Below the pieces are notes generated by a model. That model did not search any database. It saw only the letters and a list, made by a program, of their open reading frames with translations, and was not told the origin of the DNA. A program made the translations under genes and the position numbers. A stretch of 50,389 nt of DNA from Bacillota bacterium (lineage in GTDB: Bacteria; Bacillota; Clostridia; Oscillospirales; Oscillospiraceae): the NCBI GenBank assembly GCA_021768085.1, contig JAETOJ010000020.1, positions 1 through 50,389 on the forward strand. Reading direction: 5' to 3'. This document shows, piece after piece, positions 16,024 through 24,707 of this stretch. The first letter of the stretch is position 1. The number at the start of each line of letters is the position of its first letter.

Positions 16024-17573
16024 GGCGGGCTCGACCCTTTCTGGCCCTGTGCCTGTGCGCCCTGCTGGCCCTGTCCGGTTGCGGGGAGCCGGAACCCCTG
16101 CCCTCCCCCACCGCCACGCCGGAGCCCACCCCCACCCAGACTCCCCAGCCCCCCGCCCGGTTCAGCCTGGGCTGGGATCCCGCCGCCTCCCTCCACCCCA
16201 TCACTGGGGAGAGCCAGGTGAACCAGGAGCTGACGGGGCTGGTATACCAGGGGCTGTATGAGCTGGACAATACTTTTACCCCACAGCCCGTGTTGGCCCA
16301 GTCCGCTGTTGTCAGCGAGGACGGCCTCACCTGGACGTTCACTTTGAAACCGGGGGCGGTGTTCTCCGATGGCACGCCTCTCACCGCCGCCCACGGGGCG
16401 GCGTCACTGAACGCCGCCCGGGCCGCCCCACTCTATGCCCCCCGGCTGGCGGAGCTCACCGGGGTGGCGGCAGGGGAGGACGGCGTCCTGACCGTCACCC
16501 TGTCCGCCCCCAACGGCAACCTGCCCGCCCTGCTGGACGTGCCCATCGTGCTGGAGCAGCCGGAGGGCGCCGCCCCTCTGGGTACGGGGTACTACTGCTA
16601 TGAGCAGTCGGGGGACAAGCTGCTGCTCCGGGCCAACCCCCACAACGCCTCCGCCTCCGCCCTGCCCTATGATGTCATCCCACTGACGCCGGCCTCCGAT
16701 GCCGCGTCCCGGATCGCCGCCTTTGATAGCGGAGAGGTGTCCTGCGTTACCACCGATTTCACCTCCCCCTACGCCCTGGGCTACTCCAGCAGCTACGAGG
16801 CCACCGACTTCCCCACCACCACCCTACTATACGTGGGCTTTCAGGCCGACGGTGGAATGTGCCGCTCCCCTCTGGTGCGGCGGGCCTTCTCCATGGCCCT
16901 GGATCGGGAGGAGACGGTGCGACTGGATCTGTCCGGCCACGGGGACGCCGCCTGTCTGCCCGTCTCCCCCCTGTCCGGGGAGTACAGCCGAACCGCCGCA
17001 GCCGGGTTGGCCTATGATCTGGAACAGGCCGCCGCTCTGCTGGAGGAAGCGGGCTATGCCAAACAGGAGGACGGCCTGCTATACAGCGGCCGCACCCCGG
17101 CGGAGGTCACCCTGCTGGTGAACAGCGACAACGACGTGCGGCAGGACATCGCCGGCCGGCTGGCCCAGGCCCTCAAGGGGCTGGGGGTGACGGTGACGGT
17201 AAACCGCCTGCCCTGGAGCGGCTACACCGCGGCCCTGGCGGCGGGACAGTTCGATCTGTACCTGGGGGAGGTGCGCCTCACCGGGGACTTTGACCCCACC
17301 ACTCTGCTGGCCGGAGCACTGAACTACGGCGGCTTTTACAGCGAGGAGCTGTCCATTCGGCTGGCCCAGTGGAAGGCCGCCCGGGGAGATGGACGCACCC
17401 AGGCCGCCAGCGCCCTGTGGGAACAGTTTGTCCAGGACGCGCCCATCGCCCCGGTATGCTTCAAGCGGGGTTCCCTGCTGATGCGGTGGGGGATGGCCGC
17501 CAATCTGACCCCCACCCGGGCCAACCCCTACTATCAGATGGATCAGTGGATCACCACGGGATATGGCCGGTGA
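16020..17573 (+). CDS. ABC transporter solute-binding lipoprotein, family 5
   Basis: The 517-aa lipoprotein has a signal peptide with lipobox LSGC (about C21), then a Pro/Thr linker and a family 5 (oligopeptide/nickel-type) binding domain. Features include ELTGLVYQGLYEL, GLTWTFTLKPGAVFSDGTPLTA, a RRAFSMALDRE segment and the C-terminal DLYLGEVRLTGDFDP. It would bind a peptide or similar ligand outside the cell. No family-5 permease or ATPase gene is nearby, so it is an orphan that must use a transporter encoded elsewhere or act as a sensor. It overlaps pgeF by 4 bp, so the two are coupled, an unusual pairing with a cytoplasmic enzyme. Confidence 0.85.
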   Translation: MRRARPFLALCLCALLALSGCGEPEPLPSPTATPEPTPTQTPQPPARFSLGWDPAASLHPITGESQVNQELTGLVYQGLYELDNTFTPQPVLAQSAVVSEDGLTWTFTLKPGAVFSDGTPLTAAHGAASLNAARAAPLYAPRLAELTGVAAGEDGVLTVTLSAPNGNLPALLDVPIVLEQPEGAAPLGTGYYCYEQSGDKLLLRANPHNASASALPYDVIPLTPASDAASRIAAFDSGEVSCVTTDFTSPYALGYSSSYEATDFPTTTLLYVGFQADGGMCRSPLVRRAFSMALDREETVRLDLSGHGDAACLPVSPLSGEYSRTAAAGLAYDLEQAAALLEEAGYAKQEDGLLYSGRTPAEVTLLVNSDNDVRQDIAGRLAQALKGLGVTVTVNRLPWSGYTAALAAGQFDLYLGEVRLTGDFDPTTLLAGALNYGGFYSEELSIRLAQWKAARGDGRTQAASALWEQFVQDAPIAPVCFKRGSLLMRWGMAANLTPTRANPYYQMDQWITTGYGR

Positions 17574-17645
17574 GCCGGAACAATCCCGGGCCGCTGTCCC
17601 GATACACAGACCCGGCTCAGTTCCGGGAAAAGGAGAGAATCACCA

Positions 17646-20600
17646 ATGAGTGAGACGGTAAACCAGGTATTCCGTTGTTATGCCCGCAAGCGCCCCGGCT
17701 TTGACGTGGAGGCCCGCGCCCTGCTGAATCAGCTCCGGGGGCAGCTGGGCGTGGAGCAGTTGGAGGGGCTGTCCATCCTCCATCGCTATGATGTAGAAGG
17801 GGTCTCCCGGGAGGTCTTTGAGCAGGCCAGGGGCATCGTGTTCTCCGAGCCCCAGGTGGATGACGTGTTTGACGAGGACGACCCCTCCGCCCGCCCGCCG
17901 GAGTACACCCTGGCGGTGGAGGCCCTGCCGGGGCAGTTCGATCAGCGGGCGGACTCCGCCGCCCAGTGCATCCAGCTCCTGGCCGGGGTGGAGCGGCCCC
18001 GGGTGGCCTGCGCCACCATCTACCACTTCTACGCTGCCCAGGGGGCGCTGTCCCAGGAAGACCGTGAGCGGATCAAGAGCTACCTCATCAACCCGGTGGA
18101 GTGCCGGGAGGCGTCCCTGGACAAGCCGGACACCTTGGCCCGGGAGTACGCCGTCCCCGCCATGGTGGAGACGCTGGACGGCTTCATCGAGCTGTCCGGC
18201 GAGGAGCTGGCCGCCCTGCTGGACAAGCTGGGGCTGGCCATGGATCTGGACGATCTGAAGTTCCTGCAAGGCTACTTCCGGGACTGGGAGCACCGGGATC
18301 CCACCATCACCGAGGTGCGGGTGGTGGACACCTACTGGTCGGATCACTGCCGCCACACCACCTTCTCCACCCATCTGGACGAGGTGGACATTCAGGATCC
18401 CCGGGTTCAGGGGGCCTATGAGCGCTACCTGGCCGCCCGGGAGGAGGTCTATGGCCCAGACAAGGCCAAAAAGCGGCCCCAGACCCTGATGGACATCGCT
18501 ACCATCGGCGCCAAGGTATTGAAAAAGCGGGGGGAGCTGCCCGAGCTGGACGAGAGCGAGGAGATCAACGCCTGCTCCATCCACGTCACCGCCGACGTGG
18601 ACGGGGAGGAGCAGGACTGGCTGCTCATGTTCAAGAACGAGACCCACAACCACCCCACCGAGATCGAGCCCTTCGGCGGCGCGGCCACCTGCATCGGCGG
18701 GTGCATCCGGGATCCCCTGTCCGGCCGGGCCTACGTCCACCAGGCCATGCGGGTCACCGGCGGCGGCGATCCTACGGTTCCCCTCTCTGATACTTTGGAG
18801 GGGAAGCTGCCCCAGCGGAAGATCGCCCAGACCGCGGCGGCGGGCTACTCCTCCTACGGCAACCAGATCGGGCTGGCTACCGGCCACGTGGCGGAGCTCT
18901 ACCACCCTGGATACATCGCCAAGCGGCTGGAGTGCGGCGCGGTGGTGGCCGCCGCCCCCGCCAGCCATGTGCGCCGAGAGCGGCCCGCCCCCGGGGATGT
19001 GGTGATCCTCTTAGGCGGGCGCACCGGCCGGGACGGCATCGGCGGGGCCACCGGCTCCTCCAAGAGCCACAACAAGAAGTCGCTGGCGACGATGGCCAGC
19101 GAGGTGCAGAAGGGCAACGCCCCCGAGGAGCGCAAGCTCCAGCGATTCTTCCGCCGGGAGGACGTGTCCCGGATGATCAAGCGGTGCAACGACTTCGGCG
19201 CGGGGGGCGTGAGTGTCGCCATCGGCGAGCTGGCCGACGGGCTGGCCATCGACCTGGACGCGGTGCGGAAAAAGTACGACGGCCTGGACGGCACGGAGCT
19301 GGCCATCTCCGAGAGCCAGGAGCGGATGGCGGTGGTGGTGTCCCCGGAGGACGAGGAGCTGTTCATCTCCCTGGCCGAGGCGGCGGAGAACCTGGAGGCC
19401 TACCGGGTGGCGGTGGTGACGGAGAGCCCCCGGATGGTGATGAAGTGGAAGGGACAGGTCATCGCGGATCTGAGCCGGGAGTTTTTGAACACCAACGGCG
19501 CGGTGAAGCGGGCCCGGGTGTTGGTTCCGGAGCGGGATCACCCCCTGATCGGGCATGAGTGCTCCAATCTCCGGGAGATGGCGGCCAGCCTGAAATGCGC
19601 CTCCCGCCGGGGGCTGGTGGAGCGGTTTGACGGCTCCATCGGCGCGGGCTCGGTGCTCATGCCCTTCGGCGGCAAGTATCAGACCACCCCCGCCCAGGCC
19701 ATGGCGGCGCTGCTGCCCACCATGCCGGGGGAGGAGACGGATCAGGCCAGCGTCATGGCCTGGGGCTGCGACCCGGACTGGCTGAGCGCCGATCCCTTCG
19801 CGGGGGCCCGGGCCAGCGTTACCGTCTCCCTGGCCAAGATCGTGGCGGCGGGGGCAGACTACCACGACGCCTACCTCACCATGCAGGAATTTTTCGAGAA
19901 GCTGCGGGACGAGCCCGCCCGCTGGGGCAAGCCCTTCGCCGCCCTTTTAGGCGCGCTGGACGCCCAGCTCAAGTACGGCTGCGCCGCCATCGGCGGCAAG
20001 GATTCCATGTCCGGCTCCTTCCTGGATCTGGACGTGCCCCCCACCCTCATCTCCTTCGCCATCGCCCCCGTCAAGGCCGGGGACGTGCTCTCCCCCGAGT
20101 TCAAGGAGGCGGGGCACCCGGTGTATGTGTTCGCGGGCGGCCCAAAGGATCAGTCCGCGTGGGACGCCTTCCACAAGCTCTGTCAGGAGGGCAAGGTAAA
20201 GGCCGCCTGGGCGGTGGAGCACAGCGTGGCCGAGGGCATCATGAACATGTCCTTCGGCAATCGGATCGGCTTTGCCGCCGACCCGGATGTACCGTTGGGC
20301 TGGTACGCCCCCGCCCAGGGCAGCATTATCGCGGAACTGACCGGAGATGTGGAGCTCCCCAGCGTTGTCCGGGTGGGCGCGACTACCGAGGAACCCGCCG
20401 TCACGTTGCACCACAGCGGGGACTGGCCCAACTGCCCCAAGGGCGAGGACTCTGCCCCCATCGACGAGCTGCTGGCGCTGAACGAGCAGACGCTGGAGGA
20501 GGTCTACCCCACAAAGGCGGGCACCTCCGAGGCGGTGGAGCCCATCGCCTGGGATCGCCGCTCCCCCGCCGTGTTTGACGGCGAGATCGCAAGGCCCCGG

Positions 20601-21389
20601 GTGGTCATACCCGTGTTCCCCGGCACCAACTGCGAGTACGACTCCGTCCGGGCCTGCCTCCGGGCGGGGATGGACGCGGAGACGGTGGTGATCCGGAACC
20701 TCACCCCCCAGGCGCTGGCGGATTCCGCCTTGGAGCTGGAGCACGCCATTAAGCACGCCCAGATTGTGTTCCTCCCCGGCGGCTTCTCCGGCGGCGACGA
20801 GCCGGAGGGCTCCGCCAAGCTGATTGTGTCCTTCTTCCGCAACCCCCGGCTGACGGACGCGGTGCATGACCTGCTCAAGCGCCGGGACGGGCTGATGCTG
20901 GGCATCTGCAACGGCTTCCAGGCGCTGGTGAAGCTGGGCCTCGTCCCCTACGGCGAGATCCGGCCCACCGACGAGCACAGCCCCACCCTGACCTATAACC
21001 TCATCGGCCGGCACCAGAGCCGGTACGTCACCACCCGGGTGTGCTCGGTGAAATCCCCGTGGATGCTGCTCAGCCATGTGGGCGACCTCCACGCCATCCC
21101 CGTGTCCCACGGCGAGGGCCGGTTTGTGGCCCCCCAGGACGTGCTGGATCAGCTCATCGCCGGCGGCCAGGTGGCCACCCAGTACGTGGACGCCGCCGGC
21201 GTGCCCTCCATGGACAGCGCGGTGAATCCCAACGGCTCGATGTGTGCCATCGAGGGGATCTTCTCCCCCGACGGCCGGGTGTTCGGCAAGATGGGCCACA
21301 GCGAGCGGCGGGGGCAGTTCGTGGCGAAAAACATCCCCGGGGACAAGCTCCAGCCCATTTTTGAGTCCGGGGCGCTGTATTTCCGGTAA
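17646..21389 (+). CDS. purL: phosphoribosylformylglycinamidine synthase, single-chain clade II form
   Basis: The 1247-aa enzyme makes FGAM from FGAR with glutamine and ATP in purine synthesis. Order: N-terminal PurS-like/linker part (about 1-200); two AIRS-type halves with DTYWSDHCRHTTF, FKNETHNHPTEIEPFGGAATCIGG, LGGRTGRDGIGGATGSS and AAIGGKDSMSG; and a C-terminal class I glutaminase (about 980-1247). The glutaminase has PGGFSGGDEPEGSAK, nucleophile C1088 in GICNGFQ and the SHGEGRF histidine. The single long chain of about 1250 aa with this N-terminal region matches the clade II form (TIGR01857) of Clostridia. The ATG at 17646 follows AAAGGAG. No other pur gene is adjacent. Confidence 0.95.
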   Translation: MSETVNQVFRCYARKRPGFDVEARALLNQLRGQLGVEQLEGLSILHRYDVEGVSREVFEQARGIVFSEPQVDDVFDEDDPSARPPEYTLAVEALPGQFDQRADSAAQCIQLLAGVERPRVACATIYHFYAAQGALSQEDRERIKSYLINPVECREASLDKPDTLAREYAVPAMVETLDGFIELSGEELAALLDKLGLAMDLDDLKFLQGYFRDWEHRDPTITEVRVVDTYWSDHCRHTTFSTHLDEVDIQDPRVQGAYERYLAAREEVYGPDKAKKRPQTLMDIATIGAKVLKKRGELPELDESEEINACSIHVTADVDGEEQDWLLMFKNETHNHPTEIEPFGGAATCIGGCIRDPLSGRAYVHQAMRVTGGGDPTVPLSDTLEGKLPQRKIAQTAAAGYSSYGNQIGLATGHVAELYHPGYIAKRLECGAVVAAAPASHVRRERPAPGDVVILLGGRTGRDGIGGATGSSKSHNKKSLATMASEVQKGNAPEERKLQRFFRREDVSRMIKRCNDFGAGGVSVAIGELADGLAIDLDAVRKKYDGLDGTELAISESQERMAVVVSPEDEELFISLAEAAENLEAYRVAVVTESPRMVMKWKGQVIADLSREFLNTNGAVKRARVLVPERDHPLIGHECSNLREMAASLKCASRRGLVERFDGSIGAGSVLMPFGGKYQTTPAQAMAALLPTMPGEETDQASVMAWGCDPDWLSADPFAGARASVTVSLAKIVAAGADYHDAYLTMQEFFEKLRDEPARWGKPFAALLGALDAQLKYGCAAIGGKDSMSGSFLDLDVPPTLISFAIAPVKAGDVLSPEFKEAGHPVYVFAGGPKDQSAWDAFHKLCQEGKVKAAWAVEHSVAEGIMNMSFGNRIGFAADPDVPLGWYAPAQGSIIAELTGDVELPSVVRVGATTEEPAVTLHHSGDWPNCPKGEDSAPIDELLALNEQTLEEVYPTKAGTSEAVEPIAWDRRSPAVFDGEIARPRVVIPVFPGTNCEYDSVRACLRAGMDAETVVIRNLTPQALADSALELEHAIKHAQIVFLPGGFSGGDEPEGSAKLIVSFFRNPRLTDAVHDLLKRRDGLMLGICNGFQALVKLGLVPYGEIRPTDEHSPTLTYNLIGRHQSRYVTTRVCSVKSPWMLLSHVGDLHAIPVSHGEGRFVAPQDVLDQLIAGGQVATQYVDAAGVPSMDSAVNPNGSMCAIEGIFSPDGRVFGKMGHSERRGQFVAKNIPGDKLQPIFESGALYFR

Positions 21390-21472
21390 GCGGGGACGGG
21401 AATATACCCGTTTCCGACCATTGGAGCGGCGGGCCGGATCGTCCCGCCCTACGGATTGAGGATAAGAGAGCA

Positions 21473-21518
21473 TCCGGTGCAGGGGCGCATACTACGTGCC
21501 TCTGCACCGGACATTTTT
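21473..21518 (+). terminator. terminator after purL
   Basis: TCCGGTGCAGGGGCGC (21473-21488) pairs with GTGCCTCTGCACCGGA (21496-21511) with G-U wobbles, followed by CA and T5. Confidence 0.75.
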
Positions 21519-21540
21519 ACCGAAAAGAGGGGGAATTCCT

Positions 21541-22272
21541 GTGAAATACGCGCTGATCACCGGCGGATCCCGGGGGATCGGGGCCGCCGCCGCCCGCCTG
21601 TTCGCCCGTCGGGGCTGGGGGGTGGCGGTGGGCTACTGCCGCAGCGGGGAGCGGGCCCAGGCCCTGGCGGACGAGCTGTCCGGCCTGGGGGTGCCCGCCA
21701 TGGCCGTTCAGGCGGACGTGGCCGACCAGGGGCAGGTGGAGCGGATGGTTGACAATGTGTTAGAAAAATTTTGTCAACTTGACATTTTGCTTTGCTCCGC
21801 CGGGGTGTCTCATGTGGGCCTGATCAGTCAAATTGACGGGGACGAATGGCGGCGGCTGTTCGCCGTCAACGTGGACGGGGTGCACCACTGCTGCCGGGCC
21901 GTCCTCCCCCATATGCTGGGGCGGAAAAGCGGCTCCATCGTCACCGTATCCTCTATGTGGGGGCAGGTGGGGGCCTCCTGCGAGGCTGCCTACTCCGCCA
22001 CCAAGGGGGCGGTGATCGCCTACACCAAGGCCCTGGCCAAGGAGCTTGGCCCCTCCAATATCCGGGTAAATTGTGTGGCCCCGGGGGTGATTGACACGGA
22101 GATGAACGCCCATCTGTCACCCTCCGACCTGGCCGCCCTGGCGGACGAGACCCCTCTGGGCCGGATTGGAACGGCGGCCGAGGCCGCCGCCGCCGCGGCT
22201 TTTCTGGCCTCCGACGAGGCGTCCTTCCTCACGGGGCAGGTGGTGTGTCCCAACGGGGGACTGGTGGTTTAG
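21541..22272 (+). CDS. SDR-family 3-oxoacyl-ACP reductase-like oxidoreductase
   Basis: The 243-aa short-chain dehydrogenase has the NAD(P) motif TGGSRGIG near the N-terminus, CSAG(V) for the NAG motif, SS in TVSSMWG, the catalytic Y-x3-K in YSATK and the NCVAPGVIDTEM segment. It closely resembles FabG-type 3-oxoacyl-ACP reductases, but no fatty acid synthesis genes are nearby, so the substrate is open. The start is taken as GTG at 21541, preceded by GAGGGGGAA; the longer reading runs into the terminator hairpin. Confidence 0.82.
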   Translation: MKYALITGGSRGIGAAAARLFARRGWGVAVGYCRSGERAQALADELSGLGVPAMAVQADVADQGQVERMVDNVLEKFCQLDILLCSAGVSHVGLISQIDGDEWRRLFAVNVDGVHHCCRAVLPHMLGRKSGSIVTVSSMWGQVGASCEAAYSATKGAVIAYTKALAKELGPSNIRVNCVAPGVIDTEMNAHLSPSDLAALADETPLGRIGTAAEAAAAAAFLASDEASFLTGQVVCPNGGLVV

Positions 22273-22340
22273 GGACAAATCCCGTCACAATATCATACAG
22301 CTCTGTTGTCCATCCACCTGCCTTTGTGCAAAATTGCTGG

Positions 22341-22369
22341 TTGACAACCGGTGCAGGCAAGTATATAAT
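22341..22369 (+). promoter_or_regulatory. consensus promoter of the liv transporter operon
   Basis: TTGACA (22341-22346) and TATAAT (22364-22369) with a 17-bp spacer are both perfect. The -35 is embedded in GGTTGACAACC and the -10 runs into TTGTCAACAA (22370-22379), so TTGACAA/TTGTCAA half-sites flank the promoter and could be operator elements. Confidence 0.8.
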
Positions 22370-22379
22370 TGTCAACAAT

Positions 22380-22519
22380 CTGGGGGGCGCAATCGTGCCC
22401 CCTTCGATGTTTGAAGCTCTATGCGCAGTCTCAAAAGCCGTCCGGGCCACCGGACGGCGGTTCCGGCCGCGCGTGTGGCTTCTCTGGATCGTCAGCATGA
22501 CATAGAGGAGGAACCGAGA
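22380..22519 (+). promoter_or_regulatory. livJ 5' leader with two hairpins and a possible leader ORF
   Basis: The roughly 145-nt leader has hairpins GGGGGC...GCCCCC (about 22381-22402) and CCGTCCGG-GCCA-CCGGACGG (about 22437-22457). A 32-codon reading frame from ATG 22408 ends with VWLLWIVSMT and a TAG directly before the livJ RBS. The ATG lacks a clear RBS, so translation is doubtful. Confidence 0.35.
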
Positions 22520-23701
22520 ATGAAGAAGAAGAACCTTGCGGCCCTGCTCATGGCGGGAGCCCTGTGCTTCGGCCTGCTGGCCGGCTGCTCCAACGGCAAT
22601 AATCCCGGCGGCAACAGCGGCGGCGCGGTCACCATCAAGGTGGGCGGCATCGGCCCCATTACCGGCGATTTGGCCCAGTACGGCACCGCCACCGAGTGGG
22701 GCGCGGAGATCGCTGTGGAGGAGATCAACGCCAAGAACGGCCCCGTCAAGCTGGACTACCGCTTTGAGGACGACACCGGCGTGGCCGATACCGCCGTGTC
22801 CGCCTACAACTCCCTGAAGGACTGGGCCAAGGACGCGCCCCTGGTGATCTACGGCTGCACCACCACCGCCCCCTGTGTGGCTGTGGCGTCTGAAACCTTC
22901 GCCGACCGCTATTTCCAGCTCACCCCGTCCGCGTCCTCTCCCGACGTCACCGCCAATAAGGACAACGCCTTCCAGATGTGCTTCACCGATCCCGGCCAGG
23001 GCGTGGCCGCCGCCGAGTACCTCAAGAACGCCGGCCTGGGTACCAAGATCGGTGTCATCTACAACAACGGCGACGCCTACTCCACCGGCATTGCCAACGC
23101 CTTCATCGCCAAGGCCAAGGAAGTGGGCCTGGAGGTGGTGGCCACCCAGACCTACCCCGACGACAAGACCACCGATTACACCGTGCAGCTCAACGCCTGC
23201 AAGGACGCCGGGGCCGACCTGGTGTTCCTGCCCATTTACTACACCCCCGCCTCCCTGATCCTGGCCCAGGCCAAGCAGATGAGCTACGCCCCCATCTTCT
23301 TCGGTGGCGACGGCATGGACGGTATGCTGGACATGGAGGGCTTTGACAAGTCCCTGGCCGAGGGCCTGCTGCTCATGACCCCGTTCAACGCCTCCGGCAC
23401 CGACGAGCGCACCAAGTCCTTTGTGGAGAAGTACCAGGAGGCCCACGGCATCCTGCCCAACCAGTTTGCCGCCGACGGCTATGACTGCATGTACGCCATC
23501 TATGAGGCCTGCTGCAAGATCGACGGCATCGCCGACATGGACAGCCAGAAGCTGTGCGACGCGCTGATCGCCATGTTCACCGGCGGCGACTTCTCCGTGG
23601 ACGGCCTCACCGGCACCAGCATGAAGTGGCTGGAGAGCGGCGAGATCTCCAAGGCCCCCGTGGTGGTTAAGGTAGAGGGCGGCGTGTACGTCACCCAGTA
23701 A
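22520..23701 (+). CDS. livJ: branched-chain amino acid ABC transporter solute-binding lipoprotein
   Basis: The 393-aa lipoprotein has a lysine-rich start, hydrophobic core and lipobox LAGC (about C23), then a type I periplasmic-binding (family 6, Leu/Ile/Val-BP) fold. Features include IGPITGDLAQYGTATEWGAEIAVEEINAKNG, DDTGVADTAVSAYN and LGTKIGVIYNNGDAYSTG. It would capture branched-chain or related amino acids at the cell surface and deliver them to LivHM. The ATG at 22520 follows GAGGAGG; in-frame codons further upstream lie in the leader. A terminator-like hairpin separates it from livH, giving more binding protein than membrane parts. Confidence 0.92.
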   Translation: MKKKNLAALLMAGALCFGLLAGCSNGNNPGGNSGGAVTIKVGGIGPITGDLAQYGTATEWGAEIAVEEINAKNGPVKLDYRFEDDTGVADTAVSAYNSLKDWAKDAPLVIYGCTTTAPCVAVASETFADRYFQLTPSASSPDVTANKDNAFQMCFTDPGQGVAAAEYLKNAGLGTKIGVIYNNGDAYSTGIANAFIAKAKEVGLEVVATQTYPDDKTTDYTVQLNACKDAGADLVFLPIYYTPASLILAQAKQMSYAPIFFGGDGMDGMLDMEGFDKSLAEGLLLMTPFNASGTDERTKSFVEKYQEAHGILPNQFAADGYDCMYAIYEACCKIDGIADMDSQKLCDALIAMFTGGDFSVDGLTGTSMKWLESGEISKAPVVVKVEGGVYVTQ

Positions 23702-23725
23702 TTCGGAATCAAAACAGTTCGAGCA

Positions 23726-23760
23726 GGGGGCTGCCGGGACAGTCCGGCGGCCCCCTTTTT
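23726..23760 (+). terminator. internal (attenuating) terminator between livJ and livH
   Basis: GGGGGCTGCCGG (23726-23737) pairs with CCGGCGGCCCCC (23744-23755) across loop GACAGT, followed by T5. As no promoter is evident before livH, read-through would set a lower level for the downstream genes. Confidence 0.75.
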
Positions 23761-23821
23761 CGCCGCGGCAGGATCGGGCTCCCGCCGCGGCCCTGTCGCA
23801 TTTTCAGAGAGAGGTGAAGAA

Positions 23822-24700
23822 ATGTCGTTTTTGAACAACGTGATCACCGGCATCAGCCTGGGCAGCATCTACGCCATCATCGCCCTGGGCTACACCATGG
23901 TATACGGCATCGCCAAGATGCTGAACTTCGCCCACGGCGACGTGATCATGGTGGGGGCCTACGTGTGCTTCTTCGCCATGGGCAGCTTCAACCTGCCCCC
24001 GGTGGTGGGGGTGCTGCTGGCGGTGGTGGTGTGCACGGTGCTGGGCATGGTGATCGAGCGCCTGGCCTACAAGCCCCTGCGGGCGGCCCCCTCCCTGGCG
24101 GTGCTGATCACCGCCATCGGCGTCAGCTACCTGCTGCAAAACAGCGCCCAGATCCTGTGGGGCGCCGCCACCAAGACCTTCCGGCCCATCGTGGAGGGCA
24201 GCCTGACGCTGGTGCCCGGGCAGCTGTCCGTCTCCTATGTGGCCATCCTGTCGGTGGTGTGCTGCGTCGTCGTCATGGTGGGCCTGACCCTGTTCACCGG
24301 CCAGACCAAGATGGGCAAGGCCATGCGGGCCTGCTCCGAGGACAAGGGCGCGGCCCAGCTCATGGGCATCGACGTGAACGCCACCATCTCCATGACCTTC
24401 GCCATCGGCTCCGCCCTGGCGGCGCTGGCGGGGGTGCTGATGTGCTCCGCCTACCCGGTGCTGTCCCCCACCACCGGCTCCATGCCCGGCATCCGGGCCT
24501 TCACCGCCGCCGTGTTCGGCGGCATCGGCTCGGTGCCCGGGGCGCTGCTGGGCGGCATCCTGCTGGGGGTCATCGAGACCTTTGGCAAGGCGTACATCTC
24601 CACCGACCTGTCCGACGCGGTGGTGTTCGCGGTGCTGATCATCGTGCTGCTGGTGCGCCCCGCCGGACTGATGGGCAAGTACGTGCCCGAGAAAGTGTGA
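23822..24700 (+). CDS. livH: branched-chain amino acid ABC transporter permease LivH
   Basis: The 292-aa integral membrane protein has about eight hydrophobic segments. LivH features include GISLGSIYAIIALGYTMVYGI at the start, LNFAHGDVIMVGAY, and the ATPase-contact region MRACSEDKGAAQLMGIDV. It forms half of the transmembrane channel with LivM. The ATG at 23822 follows GAGAGAGGTG. It lies 7 bp upstream of livM. Confidence 0.93.
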   Translation: MSFLNNVITGISLGSIYAIIALGYTMVYGIAKMLNFAHGDVIMVGAYVCFFAMGSFNLPPVVGVLLAVVVCTVLGMVIERLAYKPLRAAPSLAVLITAIGVSYLLQNSAQILWGAATKTFRPIVEGSLTLVPGQLSVSYVAILSVVCCVVVMVGLTLFTGQTKMGKAMRACSEDKGAAQLMGIDVNATISMTFAIGSALAALAGVLMCSAYPVLSPTTGSMPGIRAFTAAVFGGIGSVPGALLGGILLGVIETFGKAYISTDLSDAVVFAVLIIVLLVRPAGLMGKYVPEKV

Positions 24701-24707
24701 GGCGGCC

